64,000 bases of DNA from Shinella sp. WSJ-2 (GCF_003432075.1 NZ_QWBU01000008.1:1-64000); one strand, 5' to 3'; shown: positions 1-7,676, numbered from the stretch's first letter. Made by a program: numbers and translations. The notes: generated from the letters alone by a model not told the origin.

Positions 1-631
1 TGTCGACGCCGAAATCGGCCGGGCTCTTCTTGTCGAGCGGCTTCTTCTTCGCCTTCATGATGTTCGGCAGCGAGGCGTAGCGCGGCTCGTTGAGGCGAAG
101 GTCCGTCGTGACGACCGCCGGAAGCTTCACTTCGATCGTCTGCAGGCCGCCGTCGACTTCGCGCGTCACCTGGGCAGAACCCGAACCGATCTCGACCTTG
201 GAGGCGAAGGTCGCCTGCGCCCAGCCGAGCAGCGCCGACAGCATCTGCCCGGTCTGGTTGGAATCGTCGTCGATCGCCTGCTTGCCGACAATGATCAGGC
301 CCGGCTGCTCGGCTTCCGCCACACCCTTGAGGATCTTGGCGACCGCCAGCGGCTCGACGGCGTCGTCCGTCTCGACCAAAACGGCGCGGTCCGCACCCAT
401 GGCGAGCGCGGTGCGCAGCGTCTCTTCAGCCTTCGCAGGACCAATCGACACCACAACCACTTCCTCAGCCTTGCCGGCTTCCTTCAGACGCAGCGCCTCT
501 TCAACCGAAATCTCGTCGAACGGGTTCATCGACATCTTCACATTCGCAAGCTCAACGCCTGACCCATCCGCCTTGACGCGGATCTTTACGTTGTAATCAA
601 CAACGCGCTTCACTGGGACCAAGATCTTCAT
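1..631 (-). CDS. etfB: Electron transfer flavoprotein subunit beta (3' end cut by window)
   Basis: Beta subunit of the soluble ETF heterodimer, which takes electrons from acyl-CoA and other flavin dehydrogenases and passes them to ETF:ubiquinone oxidoreductase. The visible 210 residues begin [20 protein letters not shown] and contain the family motifs [22 protein letters not shown] and the C-terminal recognition loop with [10 protein letters not shown], followed by a lysine cluster (MKAKKK, residues about 192-197, bases 41-58). The ATG at 629-631 follows a strong AAGGAAGGA ribosome site. The C-terminal ~40 residues lie beyond the window, where etfA would be expected next. The loop and lysine cluster match the site that METTL20-type enzymes methylate in human ETF-beta; a candidate enzyme of that type lies at the other end of this window. 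Confidence 0.97.
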   Translation of the reverse strand, partial: MKILVPVKRVVDYNVKIRVKADGSGVELANVKMSMNPFDEISVEEALRLKEAGKAEEVVVVSIGPAKAEETLRTALAMGADRAVLVETDDAVEPLAVAKILKGVAEAEQPGLIIVGKQAIDDDSNQTGQMLSALLGWAQATFASKVEIGSGSAQVTREVDGGLQTIEVKLPAVVTTDLRLNEPRYASLPNIMKAKKKPLDKKSPADFGVD

Positions 632-766
632 GGCTTCCTTCCTTCATATGCCCGCGAGGGAAAATGCGCCTTTCAGGGGCGTCCTGATTGTCGGTTGGCG
701 ACATCGATACGTGTTTTTTCCCCAAATACAATGCATCACGGGCCCTCCCCACGTGAAAACGCCGGC

Positions 767-795
767 GTTATAAATTACCTTTACGTTCACGTCAA
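767..795 (-). promoter_or_regulatory. Predicted sigma-70 promoter of etfB with overlapping palindromic operator
   Basis: Read on the minus strand there is a -35 TTGACG (790-795), a 17-base spacer and a -10 TATAAC (767-772). This is a near-consensus vegetative promoter about 135 bases upstream of the etfB start. The same DNA carries an imperfect palindrome on the plus strand, TTTACGT, TC, ACGTCAA (780-795), which covers the -35 box and part of the spacer. A dyad placed inside the promoter spacer is typical of MerR-family operators, but the regulator is not known. Confidence 0.6.
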
Positions 796-803
796 TTTGT
801 ATC

Positions 804-1592
804 TTATTGCCGTCCCCAATGGGTCGGAGGAACGGAAGACCGGGTAGCAGCTTCCTCCACCGGCACCGGCGTCGCCTCCACATGCCGCACCGCCTTGGGC
901 GTCACGATCGTGCGGTCGAAGAGCGGCACGCCGCGGCGGCGCAACACCAGAACCAGCAGCGCGCCAGCGACGATGCCGCCGACATGGGCGCCCCAGGAAA
1001 CGCCCCCGTCACGGTTGACCGCCAGCATGTAGAACTGCTGCGCGATCCAGAAGGCGAGCGGAATGACCGCCGGCAGCGGCAGCGGAATGCGGAAGAACAC
1101 CAGCACCCACACACGCACCTTGGGATGCAGCAGGAAATAGGCGGCCACCACACCTGAGATCGCCCCCGACGCGCCGATCAGCGGCGCCTCGGACTCCGGC
1201 TGAACGAGGCCGTGCACCAAAGCACCGGCCGCAGCACACAGGAGATAGAAGAGGAGAAAGCGGAAGTGTCCCAGCGCGTCCTCGACATTGTCGCCGAACA
1301 CCCAGAGGAACAGCATGTTGGAGGCGAGATGCATGAAATCGCCATGCAGGAAGGCATAGGTGATGTAGGTCGCGTCCTCCGGCACCAGCACGAGACTGGG
1401 CTCGAGATCGGCGAAATCGAAAACGACCGCCGGGATATAACCGAGCCCCACCACCGCCGCATCGGAAAAGGCCTGCGTCGAAACGAGCCCCGTCACCAGC
1501 CAGACCACAACATTGATCGCGATCAGGCTGATCGTGACATATTGCACCTTGATATATTTCAGGGCGTTCGCGTCATGCAGCGGTATGAACAT
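804..1592 (-). CDS. Rhomboid family intramembrane serine protease
   Basis: Predicted inner-membrane rhomboid protease of 262 residues with about six membrane segments. The catalytic serine lies in GASG (Ser near residue 142) and the catalytic histidine in GAHVGG (near residue 203). An HLASNMLFLWVFGDNVED segment near residues 88-105 matches the conserved early helix and its HxxxN motif. The ATG is preceded by AAGGGGATCC. The gene ends only a few bases before the etfB promoter. Substrates cannot be inferred from the sequence. The family assignment is firm; the physiological role is unknown. Confidence 0.93.
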   Translation of the reverse strand: MFIPLHDANALKYIKVQYVTISLIAINVVVWLVTGLVSTQAFSDAAVVGLGYIPAVVFDFADLEPSLVLVPEDATYITYAFLHGDFMHLASNMLFLWVFGDNVEDALGHFRFLLFYLLCAAAGALVHGLVQPESEAPLIGASGAISGVVAAYFLLHPKVRVWVLVFFRIPLPLPAVIPLAFWIAQQFYMLAVNRDGGVSWGAHVGGIVAGALLVLVLRRRGVPLFDRTIVTPKAVRHVEATPVPVEEAATRSSVPPTHWGRQ

Positions 1593-1625
1593 GGATCCCC
1601 TTCCCCAAGGCCTTGGCGGACGAGC

Positions 1626-2204
1626 TTACCTGTTCTGCCCCGGAACCCACAATATGTCCGTGCGCCCCTTGTCGTTCACAAAGCGCGCGGCAACGAAGAG
1701 GAAATCCGAAAGCCGGTTGATATAGGCGACGGCCGCAGCCGACACCGCCTCGCCCTCGCTCTCCTGCAAGGCGACGATGCGCCGCTCGGCCCGGCGCGCG
1801 ACGGTGCGCGCCAGATGCAGCGCCGCCGCCGCCGGCGTGCCGCCCGGCAGCACGAAGGAGCGCAGCGGCTCGAGATCGGCATTGAGCGCATCGATCTCCT
1901 GCTCCAGCCGGTCGACCTGCGACTGCACGATGCGCAGCGGCTCGTAATCGAGCGTCTTGCCGGTTTCGGGCGTTGCGAGATCGGCACCGAGATCGAAGAG
2001 GTCATTCTGGATGCGGACGATCATCCGGTCGAGATCGGGGTGATCGGCAAGATGCTGGCGCACCAGACCGATGCAGGAATTCGTCTCGTCGACCGCGCCG
2101 TAGGATTCGACGCGCAGGTCATGTTTCTTGCGGCGCGGGCCGGCGACGAGGCCCGTCGTGCCGTCATCACCCGTGCGCGTGTAGATCTTGTTGAGCTTGA
2201 CCAT
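1626..2204 (-). CDS. Cob(I)alamin adenosyltransferase, PduO type
   Basis: Transfers the 5'-deoxyadenosyl group of ATP to cob(I)alamin or corrinoids to make coenzyme B12. The 192-residue protein starts MVKLNKIYTRTGDDGTTGLV, the PduO N-terminal ATP-binding motif, and continues with VDETNSCIGL and a C-terminal helix containing LHLARTVARRAER, with the conserved arginines. The ATG at 2202-2204 overlaps the stop of the upstream HIG1-domain gene (ATGA), so translation of the two is probably coupled. An in-frame start further upstream would add nine unconserved residues and was not chosen. Confidence 0.94.
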   Translation of the reverse strand: MVKLNKIYTRTGDDGTTGLVAGPRRKKHDLRVESYGAVDETNSCIGLVRQHLADHPDLDRMIVRIQNDLFDLGADLATPETGKTLDYEPLRIVQSQVDRLEQEIDALNADLEPLRSFVLPGGTPAAAALHLARTVARRAERRIVALQESEGEAVSAAAVAYINRLSDFLFVAARFVNDKGRTDILWVPGQNR

Positions 2205-2404
2205 CAGCCGCGCCCGCCGCCGGTGATCCAAAGCGTGAGCATGATCAGCACGATGGCGATGGCCTGCAGCAGGACGCGCGCCTGCATCAGCTTGTTGGAC
2301 GTGTTGCCGCTGCCGCCCTTGGCCATGTTGACGAGGCCGCGCACGAGCACGATGACGACGAGGCCCATGACGAGCAGGGTCATGAAGGTGAGGAAGGAAG
2401 ACAT
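2204..2404 (-). CDS. HIG1-domain twin-transmembrane small protein
   Basis: A 66-residue protein with two membrane helices (about residues 5-24 and 43-62) separated by a polar loop that contains NTSNKLMQARVLLQ, typical of the bacterial HIG1 domain. The domain is related to mitochondrial Rcf1/HIGD1, which associates with cytochrome c oxidase; the role in bacteria is not established. It precedes the cobalamin adenosyltransferase with a one-base stop/start overlap, so the two are probably cotranslated. The family call is strong, the function is inference. Confidence 0.85.
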   Translation of the reverse strand: MSSFLTFMTLLVMGLVVIVLVRGLVNMAKGGSGNTSNKLMQARVLLQAIAIVLIMLTLWITGGGRG

Positions 2405-2431
2405 GCCAACAATCCGGTTTGATTTCTGTCA

Positions 2432-2449
2432 GCCCTATTCACATAGGGC
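2432..2449. repeat. Perfect inverted repeat upstream of the HIG1 gene
   Basis: GCCCTAT (2432-2438), loop TCAC, ATAGGGC (2443-2449) is a perfect 7-base-pair dyad. It lies 28-45 bases upstream of the HIG1 start codon and downstream of the SDR gene on the same strand. No T-run follows on either strand, so an operator or leader hairpin is as likely as a terminator. Confidence 0.4.
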
Positions 2450-2504
2450 ATTTCACGCAAAGTGCACGTCTTTTGCGGCAAAAAGCCTGCGACGCCGCGC
2501 CGCG

Positions 2505-3347
2505 TCAACCAAGCCGGCCGATGATGCGGTAGAAAAGCCCCGCCGGCAGTAGCTTTTTGAGCAGCACGCCCTGCTTCGCCGGCCGCGTAACGACGTAATG
2601 CGGCCGCGGCGCATTGGCGGTCAGCGCATGGCGCAACACCGCATGCACGGCCTCTGGCCCGAGCTTGCCACGCGCCGGTTTCGATTCGCCGCGCAGACGC
2701 TGGAGCTGCCGGCGGTATTCTTCCGCATGCACCGAGTTTTCGAGATCGATATTCTTCTCGATATAATGCAGCGCATTCGCGGTAAAGCGCGAGGCGATCG
2801 GCCCCGGCTCGATCAGGCTGACATGCACGCCCGAGCCCTTGAGCTCCATGCGCAGCGTCAGCGAAAGGCCCTCCAGTGCGAATTTCGACGCATTGTAGGC
2901 GCCGCGCCAGCGATAGGGCACGATGCCGAGGATCGATGAGCACTGCACGATGCGGCCATGGCCCTGGCGGCGCATGACGGGAATGACCCGCCGCGTCAGG
3001 TCGTGCCAGCCGAAGACATTCGTCTCGAACTGTTCGCGCAGCACCTCGACCGGCAGGTCCTCGACCGCGCCGGCCTGGCCATAGGCGCCGTTGTTAAAGA
3101 GCGCATCGAGCCGCCCGCCGGTGCGCGCAAGAACCGTCTCGGCAAGCGCCGCGATCGTGTCCGGCCGGGTATAATCCATCAGCAGCGCTTCGATGCCGTC
3201 GGCCTGAAGGCCCGCCAGATCCTCCTCCCGCCGCACGGTCGCAAAGACCCGCCAGCCTTCGGCCTTCAGGGCGCGGGCGCAATAGGCGCCGATCCCGGAG
3301 GAGCAGCCGGTGACGATGATGCTTCGCATGGTTTCTGGAGAAGACAT
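2505..3347 (-). CDS. SDR family oxidoreductase
   Basis: Short-chain dehydrogenase/reductase of 280 residues. Visible motifs are the cofactor-binding TGCSSGIG near the N-terminus, a diverged NNAG motif (NNGAYG), the catalytic serine in SSILG and the YxxxK pair in YNASK. It belongs to the classical SDRs with a C-terminal extension ending FYRIIGRLG, a type common in rhizobia and often annotated only as SDR. The ATG at 3347 was chosen because AGGAA lies six bases before it; another ATG six bases upstream overlaps that site. Transcription diverges from the YihY gene. The substrate cannot be predicted. Confidence 0.9.
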   Translation of the reverse strand: MSSPETMRSIIVTGCSSGIGAYCARALKAEGWRVFATVRREEDLAGLQADGIEALLMDYTRPDTIAALAETVLARTGGRLDALFNNGAYGQAGAVEDLPVEVLREQFETNVFGWHDLTRRVIPVMRRQGHGRIVQCSSILGIVPYRWRGAYNASKFALEGLSLTLRMELKGSGVHVSLIEPGPIASRFTANALHYIEKNIDLENSVHAEEYRRQLQRLRGESKPARGKLGPEAVHAVLRHALTANAPRPHYVVTRPAKQGVLLKKLLPAGLFYRIIGRLG

Positions 3348-3448
3348 GGTCATTTCCTGTACAAATTCGCCTTCGTTTCCCATATTCAACCGCAACAGAC
3401 AATGAGAGTGCGGCCAAGCAACGGCCGTGAAGGGACTGGACATTGCCA

Positions 3449-4393
3449 ATGCCGACCGCCATCCGACTAACCTACAAAGTCGTCTTCGATGCGATCTGGC
3501 ATTTTTCCGAGGATGACGGCTGGGCGATGGGCAGCCATGTCGCGCTCTCCACCCTGCTCGCCATCTTCCCCTTCCTGATCTTCGGCACCGCCCTTGCTTC
3601 CTTTCTCGGCGCCGACCAGTTCGCCGAAACAGCGGTGCATCTCATCTTCGACACCTGGCCGGAATCGATCGCCGCCCCCATTTCGCGCGAGGTCGTCGCC
3701 GTCCTCACCATCCCACGGGGCGGCCTCCTGACGGTCTCCGTACTCGCCGCCGCCTACTTTGCCTCGAACGGCGTGGAGGCGCTGCGCATCTCGCTCAACC
3801 GCGCCTATAGGGTCGCCGAGACGCGCTACTGGTATGTCACGCGCCTCGCCAGCCTCGGCTTTGTCATCGCCAGCGTGCTGGCGCTTGCCGTCATCAGCAT
3901 CGTGCTCGTCGCAGCACCGCTCGCGGTGCGCGCCACCGGCGACTGGCTGCCCTGGCTCACCTATGTCTATTCCTGGGTGGAAAGCTGGGGCCTGTTCGGT
4001 ACGATCCTCGTCCTGTTCATCGGCCTCCTGATCGCCCATCTCTGGCTACCGGCCGGCCGGCGCAAAATCGCCGACGTGCTGCCCGGCATCGTCCTCACGC
4101 TGCTCGCCTGGGGGATTGGCGCCTACACCTTCGCGTCCTATCTCGCGACCTTCGCCAATTACGTCTCGACCTATGCCGGCCTCGCCTCGATCATGATCGC
4201 GCTGGTCTTCCTCTACATCGTCGGCGTGATCTTCATTCTCGGGGCCGAAATCAATGCCGCACTCCTGAAATACCGCGTCAAGCATGTCATCCTCGACAAG
4301 ATCAGGGGCGTGAAGAAGCCCGCACCCGTCGTCGACGATTCAATGGAAGACGAAGCCATAGCCCGCGAGCAGGGCGCGAAGGCCGGTCGGTGA
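3449..4393 (+). CDS. YihY/virulence factor BrkB family membrane protein
   Basis: An inner-membrane protein of about 314 residues with roughly six membrane helices. The N-terminal segment DGWAMGSHVALSTLLAIFPF and the later NRAYRVAETR and YAGLASIMIALVFLYIVGVIFILGAEINA are characteristic of the BrkB/YihY family (formerly tied to RNase BN by mistake). The role is unknown; transport has been suggested for the family. A TTG six bases upstream is an alternative start. The last 54 bases overlap the convergent gluQRS gene, which reads the other strand. Confidence 0.9.
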   Translation: MPTAIRLTYKVVFDAIWHFSEDDGWAMGSHVALSTLLAIFPFLIFGTALASFLGADQFAETAVHLIFDTWPESIAAPISREVVAVLTIPRGGLLTVSVLAAAYFASNGVEALRISLNRAYRVAETRYWYVTRLASLGFVIASVLALAVISIVLVAAPLAVRATGDWLPWLTYVYSWVESWGLFGTILVLFIGLLIAHLWLPAGRRKIADVLPGIVLTLLAWGIGAYTFASYLATFANYVSTYAGLASIMIALVFLYIVGVIFILGAEINAALLKYRVKHVILDKIRGVKKPAPVVDDSMEDEAIAREQGAKAGR

Positions 4394-5263
4394 CAGGCCC
4401 TTCTCCCGGTAGGCGGCAATGCCGGTATCCTGATTGCTCTTGGACAGTTTTCGCCCATCCGGCCCCGGCACCAGCCCGTGGTGCCGATAGGCCGGCGCCG
4501 GCAAGCCGAGAAGGCTCTGCAACAACCGGTGCACGGAGGTCGCATGAAAGAGGTCCTGTCCACGCACGACATCGGTGACGCCCTGCTCCGCATCGTCGAG
4601 CACCACGGCGAGATGGTAGCTGACCGGCGCATCTGGCCGCGAGAGGATGACGTCGCCCCAGCGCTCCGGCCGCGCCGACACGACACCCGTCTCGCCCTCC
4701 GGTCCCGCACCGGCCTCCGACCAGCCCAGACTGGCAGGCGCAAGCGCCAACGCCTTGTCCATATCGAGCCGCCAAGCGTGCTGCCGTCCCTCGGAAATCC
4801 ATGCCAGCGCCTCGTCCCGGTCGAGCCCCCGTTCCTGCTTCGGGTAGAGCGGCGCACCGTCGGGATCGCGCGGCCAAACCCCGCCGATGGCCTCGTGCGC
4901 CTGCACCTGCGCCTTCACCTCGCCACGGCTCAAAAAACCCGGATAAAGCAGACCCATCGCCTTCAGGCGCTCCAGCGCCGCAGCATAGAAGCCAAGATGC
5001 TCCGATTGCCGCCGCACCGGCTTTTCCCAGTTAAGTCCCAGCCAGGCGAGATCGCGATAGATCGCCGCCTCGAATTCGGGTCGCGAGCGTGCCGGATCGA
5101 TGTCTTCGATGCGCAGCAGGAAGCGGCCGCCGCAGGCTGCGGCAAGATCATGGTTGAGGATCGCCGAGAGCGCGTGGCCGAGATGCAGGAGCCCGTTCGG
5201 GCTCGGCGCGAAACGGAAGACACGCGATTTTGACAAAGCATTGTGCATGAGGTCTTCTGCCAT
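4340..5263 (-). CDS. gluQ: Glutamyl-Q tRNA(Asp) synthetase
   Basis: Truncated glutamyl-tRNA synthetase paralogue that attaches glutamate to the queuosine base of tRNA(Asp). It has the class I catalytic core without an anticodon-binding domain: FAPSPNGLLHLGHA with the HIGH-like motif, FLLRIEDIDPARSR, and the KMSKS-like GRKLSKSNQD near the C-terminus. Its ~307 residues fit the family. Unusually, the zinc-binding cysteines found after the first third in E. coli YadB are absent: the matching segments read YPGFLSRGE and YPKQER. An ATG at 5248 is an alternative start. The gene overlaps yihY tail to tail and diverges from the glycosylase gene. Confidence 0.93.
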   Translation of the reverse strand: MAEDLMHNALSKSRVFRFAPSPNGLLHLGHALSAILNHDLAAACGGRFLLRIEDIDPARSRPEFEAAIYRDLAWLGLNWEKPVRRQSEHLGFYAAALERLKAMGLLYPGFLSRGEVKAQVQAHEAIGGVWPRDPDGAPLYPKQERGLDRDEALAWISEGRQHAWRLDMDKALALAPASLGWSEAGAGPEGETGVVSARPERWGDVILSRPDAPVSYHLAVVLDDAEQGVTDVVRGQDLFHATSVHRLLQSLLGLPAPAYRHHGLVPGPDGRKLSKSNQDTGIAAYREKGLSPTGLRALLAGYGFVFH

Positions 5264-5302
5264 GACGAGGCGCGCACGACAACAAAAGGGCGGCTCACGA
5301 CA

Positions 5303-5959
5303 ATGCAATTGCACATGATCAAAACGGATGCCGACGTCGCGGCCGGTCTCGTCGATCTCGCGCTGATCGACGTGCGCCTTTTTAACGTCATCGATAAGGC
5401 CGGCCCTGTGCCGCTACGCCGTCTGCCGCCCGGCTATCGCGGCCTTGCCGGCATCATCGTCGCGCAGATGGTGTCCCGGGCGAGCGCCGATGCGATATGG
5501 CGCCGGCTGGAAGAGACGGCGGGCGACATCACGCCTCACCACATGCTTCGGCTTTCCGATGAGGACTGCCGCACCATCGGCCTGTCGCGCGCGAAGGCCG
5601 AGACGTTGCGCCGCGCGGCCGACAGTGTCGATCGCGGTGACCTCGATCTCGATGCCATTTGCCACATGGAAGCCGCCGCCGCGACGCGGAAGCTGACCGC
5701 CATCAAGGGCATCGGCCGCTGGACCGCGGATGTGTATCTGCTGTTCTGTGGCGGCCACCCGGACATCTTCCCCTCGGGCGATGTCGCGCTTCAGAACGCG
5801 GTTGCCCACGCACTCGGGCTTGGAATGCGGCCAACGCCGCAGGAACTCGACACTATCGCCGAAAAATGGGCACCCTGGCGCGGCGTGTCGGCCCGGCTTT
5901 TCTGGGCTTATTATGCGCGGGAAATGCGCCGTGAGGTCGCGCCGATCCTGGAAGGATGA
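5303..5959 (+). CDS. DNA-3-methyladenine glycosylase II family (AlkA-like)
   Basis: Base-excision repair glycosylase of the HhH-GPD superfamily, 218 residues. The helix-hairpin-helix reads LTAIKGIGRWTADVYLLF and the catalytic aspartate follows in FPSGDVALQ, the arrangement of AlkA-type enzymes that remove alkylated purines. There is no C-terminal iron-sulphur cysteine cluster as in MutY or Nth. The protein lacks the N-terminal AlkA domain, like the short family members of many alphaproteobacteria. The ATG at 5303 gives the most natural N-terminus (MQLHMIKTDADVAAGL); an internal ATG at 5315 is possible. It diverges from gluQ. Confidence 0.92.
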   Translation: MQLHMIKTDADVAAGLVDLALIDVRLFNVIDKAGPVPLRRLPPGYRGLAGIIVAQMVSRASADAIWRRLEETAGDITPHHMLRLSDEDCRTIGLSRAKAETLRRAADSVDRGDLDLDAICHMEAAAATRKLTAIKGIGRWTADVYLLFCGGHPDIFPSGDVALQNAVAHALGLGMRPTPQELDTIAEKWAPWRGVSARLFWAYYAREMRREVAPILEG

Positions 5960-6063
5960 ACCCGCGAAAATCCATAGTTTCCGCTTTTCCATTCCGGCTT
6001 CACAATGCTGTAACAACGGGCCTAATATAGAAGGGCAGATGCCGAATCGATCAGGAGAAGCCC

Positions 6064-6621
6064 TTGACGATTTCTGTTTCACCACAGGCCCTGCCAGCTC
6101 TCGTACTGAATGCTGACTACCGGCCGCTGAGTTATTACCCCTTGTCGCTTTGGTCCTGGCAGGACGCGATCAAGGCCGTGTTTCTTGACCGCGTCAACAT
6201 CATCGCCGAATACGAGCATTCGGTGTCTTCGCCGAGTTTCACGATGCGCCTGCCGAGCGTCGTGTGTCTGAAAACCTACGTGCAGCCATCACGTCATCCG
6301 GCCTTTACCCGGTTCAACGTGTTCCTGCGCGACAAGTTCGAATGCCAGTACTGCGGGTCGCCGGACGACCTGACCTTCGACCATGTCATCCCGCGCGCCC
6401 ATGGCGGCGAGACGACCTGGCAGAATGTGGTCGCCGCCTGCTCCCCGTGCAATCTGAGAAAAGGCAGCAAGCTGCCGAAGCAGGCGGGTATGCACCCGCA
6501 TCAGAAGCCCTACCAGCCGACGGTTCAGGATCTGCACAATAACGGGCGACTGTTTCCACCCAACTATCTGCATGAAAGTTGGATGGACTATCTCTACTGG
6601 GACGTCGAACTGCAACCCTGA
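6064..6621 (+). CDS. HNH endonuclease
   Basis: A 185-residue protein with a zinc-type HNH nuclease domain: CQYCGSPDDLTFDHVIPRAHGG, then NVVAACSPCNLRKGSK, giving two CxxC pairs, the catalytic DHV histidine and the conserved asparagine. The N-terminal LVLNADYRPLSYYPLSLWSW is typical of a widespread stand-alone HNH family in alphaproteobacteria with no fixed biological role. The start is a TTG: AGGAGA sits six bases before it and the homologous N-terminus begins there. It converges on dsbB across an inverted repeat. Confidence 0.93.
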   Translation: MTISVSPQALPALVLNADYRPLSYYPLSLWSWQDAIKAVFLDRVNIIAEYEHSVSSPSFTMRLPSVVCLKTYVQPSRHPAFTRFNVFLRDKFECQYCGSPDDLTFDHVIPRAHGGETTWQNVVAACSPCNLRKGSKLPKQAGMHPHQKPYQPTVQDLHNNGRLFPPNYLHESWMDYLYWDVELQP

Positions 6622-6630
6622 CGCATCAGG

Positions 6631-6655
6631 CGCAAAACCGAAAAACGGTTTTGCG
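6631..6655. repeat. Perfect inverted repeat between convergent genes (possible bidirectional terminator or rhizobial intergenic repeat)
   Basis: CGCAAAACCG (6631-6640), loop AAAAA, CGGTTTTGCG (6646-6655) forms a 10-base-pair perfect stem in the 67-base spacer between the HNH and dsbB genes. The stem has A/T runs inside it, so either strand could end transcription there. The flanking words (GCATCAGGCGCAAAACCG, then ATGCGTTTGAAACGG) look like dispersed intergenic repeats that I recall from rhizobial genomes; I could not check copy number. Confidence 0.5.
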
Positions 6656-6688
6656 GCGATAGCATGCGTTTGAAACGGGTTGCGGGCA

Positions 6689-7198
6689 TCACGCTTTCGT
6701 CGACTGCACGCCCTTGAAGGCGATCGCGGCGAGGATGAGGCTTGCAATCACATTCCAGCCGGCAAACGACAGGCCGAGCAGCCGGAACGACGCCTCCGTG
6801 CAGGACGGACCATGCTTGGTGTTGATGTCGGACAGGAGGTCGCCGGCATTCTGCGTGACGCCCTGCGCCGTCGTCGCGCAGGTTGCCGGTCCCTCCCAGA
6901 AGCCCCATTCGACACCCGCATGATAGACGCCCATGCCGGCACCGACGAGCATCATGATGCCGGCGACGGCGAGCAGCAACCGCGTCAGCCAGACCGGCCC
7001 ATTGAACAGCGCTGAAAGCAGCGCCGCGACGGCAACGGGAATGCCGTAATAATAGGGATCGCGCTGCAGAAGGCAGAGCGCACAGGGAATGTAGCCGCCG
7101 ATATGTTCGAAGGCGAGCGCACCGCCGACGGTCGCGGCCATGCCAAGGGAAAGCAGACCGGCGGAAGCCTTGCGGGAGAGATCGAGGGAAGCCGTCAT
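6689..7198 (-). CDS. dsbB: Disulfide bond formation protein B
   Basis: Inner-membrane thiol oxidase that reoxidises periplasmic DsbA-type proteins and passes electrons to quinone. The 169-residue protein has four predicted membrane helices, the first CxxC in IPCALCLLQR and a second periplasmic cysteine pair in GPATC and GPSC. These are the four redox cysteines of the family. The start MTASLDLSRK was chosen because a longer frame adds an unconserved, non-hydrophobic leader; GGAC lies just upstream. No dsbA is in the window. Confidence 0.92.
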   Translation of the reverse strand: MTASLDLSRKASAGLLSLGMAATVGGALAFEHIGGYIPCALCLLQRDPYYYGIPVAVAALLSALFNGPVWLTRLLLAVAGIMMLVGAGMGVYHAGVEWGFWEGPATCATTAQGVTQNAGDLLSDINTKHGPSCTEASFRLLGLSFAGWNVIASLILAAIAFKGVQSTKA

Positions 7199-7377
7199 CA
7201 GTTCGTCCAATCGAGCCGGCGGAGATGCCGACGAAACGGCGCCGAGTTCTATCAGGTGCGCCAACATTGTAAATCACCGCACGGAGAAGTGATAGCGTCG
7301 GTCTCTTCCGATCGCAGGCGATTTGCCGGTTGCCGCCCGCCCAAGCATCGTGTAAACGGCGATGGCTTCAGTGCCGT

Positions 7378-7462
7378 GCCCCATTGGCGGAACTGGTAGA
7401 CGCGCTCGACTCAAAATCGAGTTCCGAAAGGAGTGCTGGTTCGATTCCGGCATGGGGCACCA
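7378..7462 (+). tRNA. tRNA-Leu (anticodon CAA)
   Basis: An 85-base cloverleaf with acceptor stem GCCCCAT (7378-7384) paired to ATGGGGC (7452-7458), discriminator A and an encoded CCA. The anticodon stem CTCGA/TCGAG holds the loop CTCAAAA with anticodon CAA at 7412-7414. The variable arm is short to medium and the T-arm reads GGTTCGATTCC. It reads UUG leucine codons. No integrase or duplicated 3' end is seen nearby. Confidence 0.97.
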
Positions 7463-7510
7463 AAATCACCACATCGCTATTCGACTTGAGACGGTTTCCT
7501 CGTGGGAAAA

Positions 7511-7530
7511 CCGCGCCGTTTAGGGCGCGG
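7511..7530. terminator. GC-rich hairpin after tRNA-Leu, probable terminator
   Basis: CCGCGCC (7511-7517), loop GTTTAG, GGCGCGG (7524-7530) lies 48 bases after the tRNA. It is preceded by AAAA and followed by TTGT, so it is more canonical on the minus strand (hairpin then TTTT), but it could serve both the tRNA and the RTX gene. Confidence 0.5.
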
Positions 7531-7641
7531 TTGTAAAATCTCCATACCTTGGAGAAAAAATTCGTTTTTTAGCGGGAACAAATTTTGCAGGGCCGCATTT
7601 ACTGTGTGCAACTGCAGACACCCCCGGATGCGGTTGTGAGG

Positions 7642-7676
7642 GGGACCCGAGAGCGATGTGCACGCTCTTGGGTCTC
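7642..7676. repeat. Long hairpin downstream of the RTX gene
   Basis: Bases 7642-7655 pair with 7663-7676 (core ACCCGAGAGCG with CGCTCTTGGGT, one G-T pair) around the loop ATGTGCA. This makes a stem of about 13-14 pairs some 45 bases past the RTX stop codon on the minus strand. No T-run follows, so it would stabilise a 3' end or act with Rho rather than as a classic intrinsic terminator. Confidence 0.5.

Noticed and set aside
644-883. A 79-codon minus-strand frame over the etfB promoter and the rhomboid 3' end
   Set aside because: It is cysteine- and arginine-rich, spans a strong promoter and the end of another gene, and has no ribosome site.
7378-7462. tRNA-Leu as an integration site for a genomic island
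   Set aside because: No integrase and no second copy of the tRNA 3' end were found in the window, so an island is not supported.
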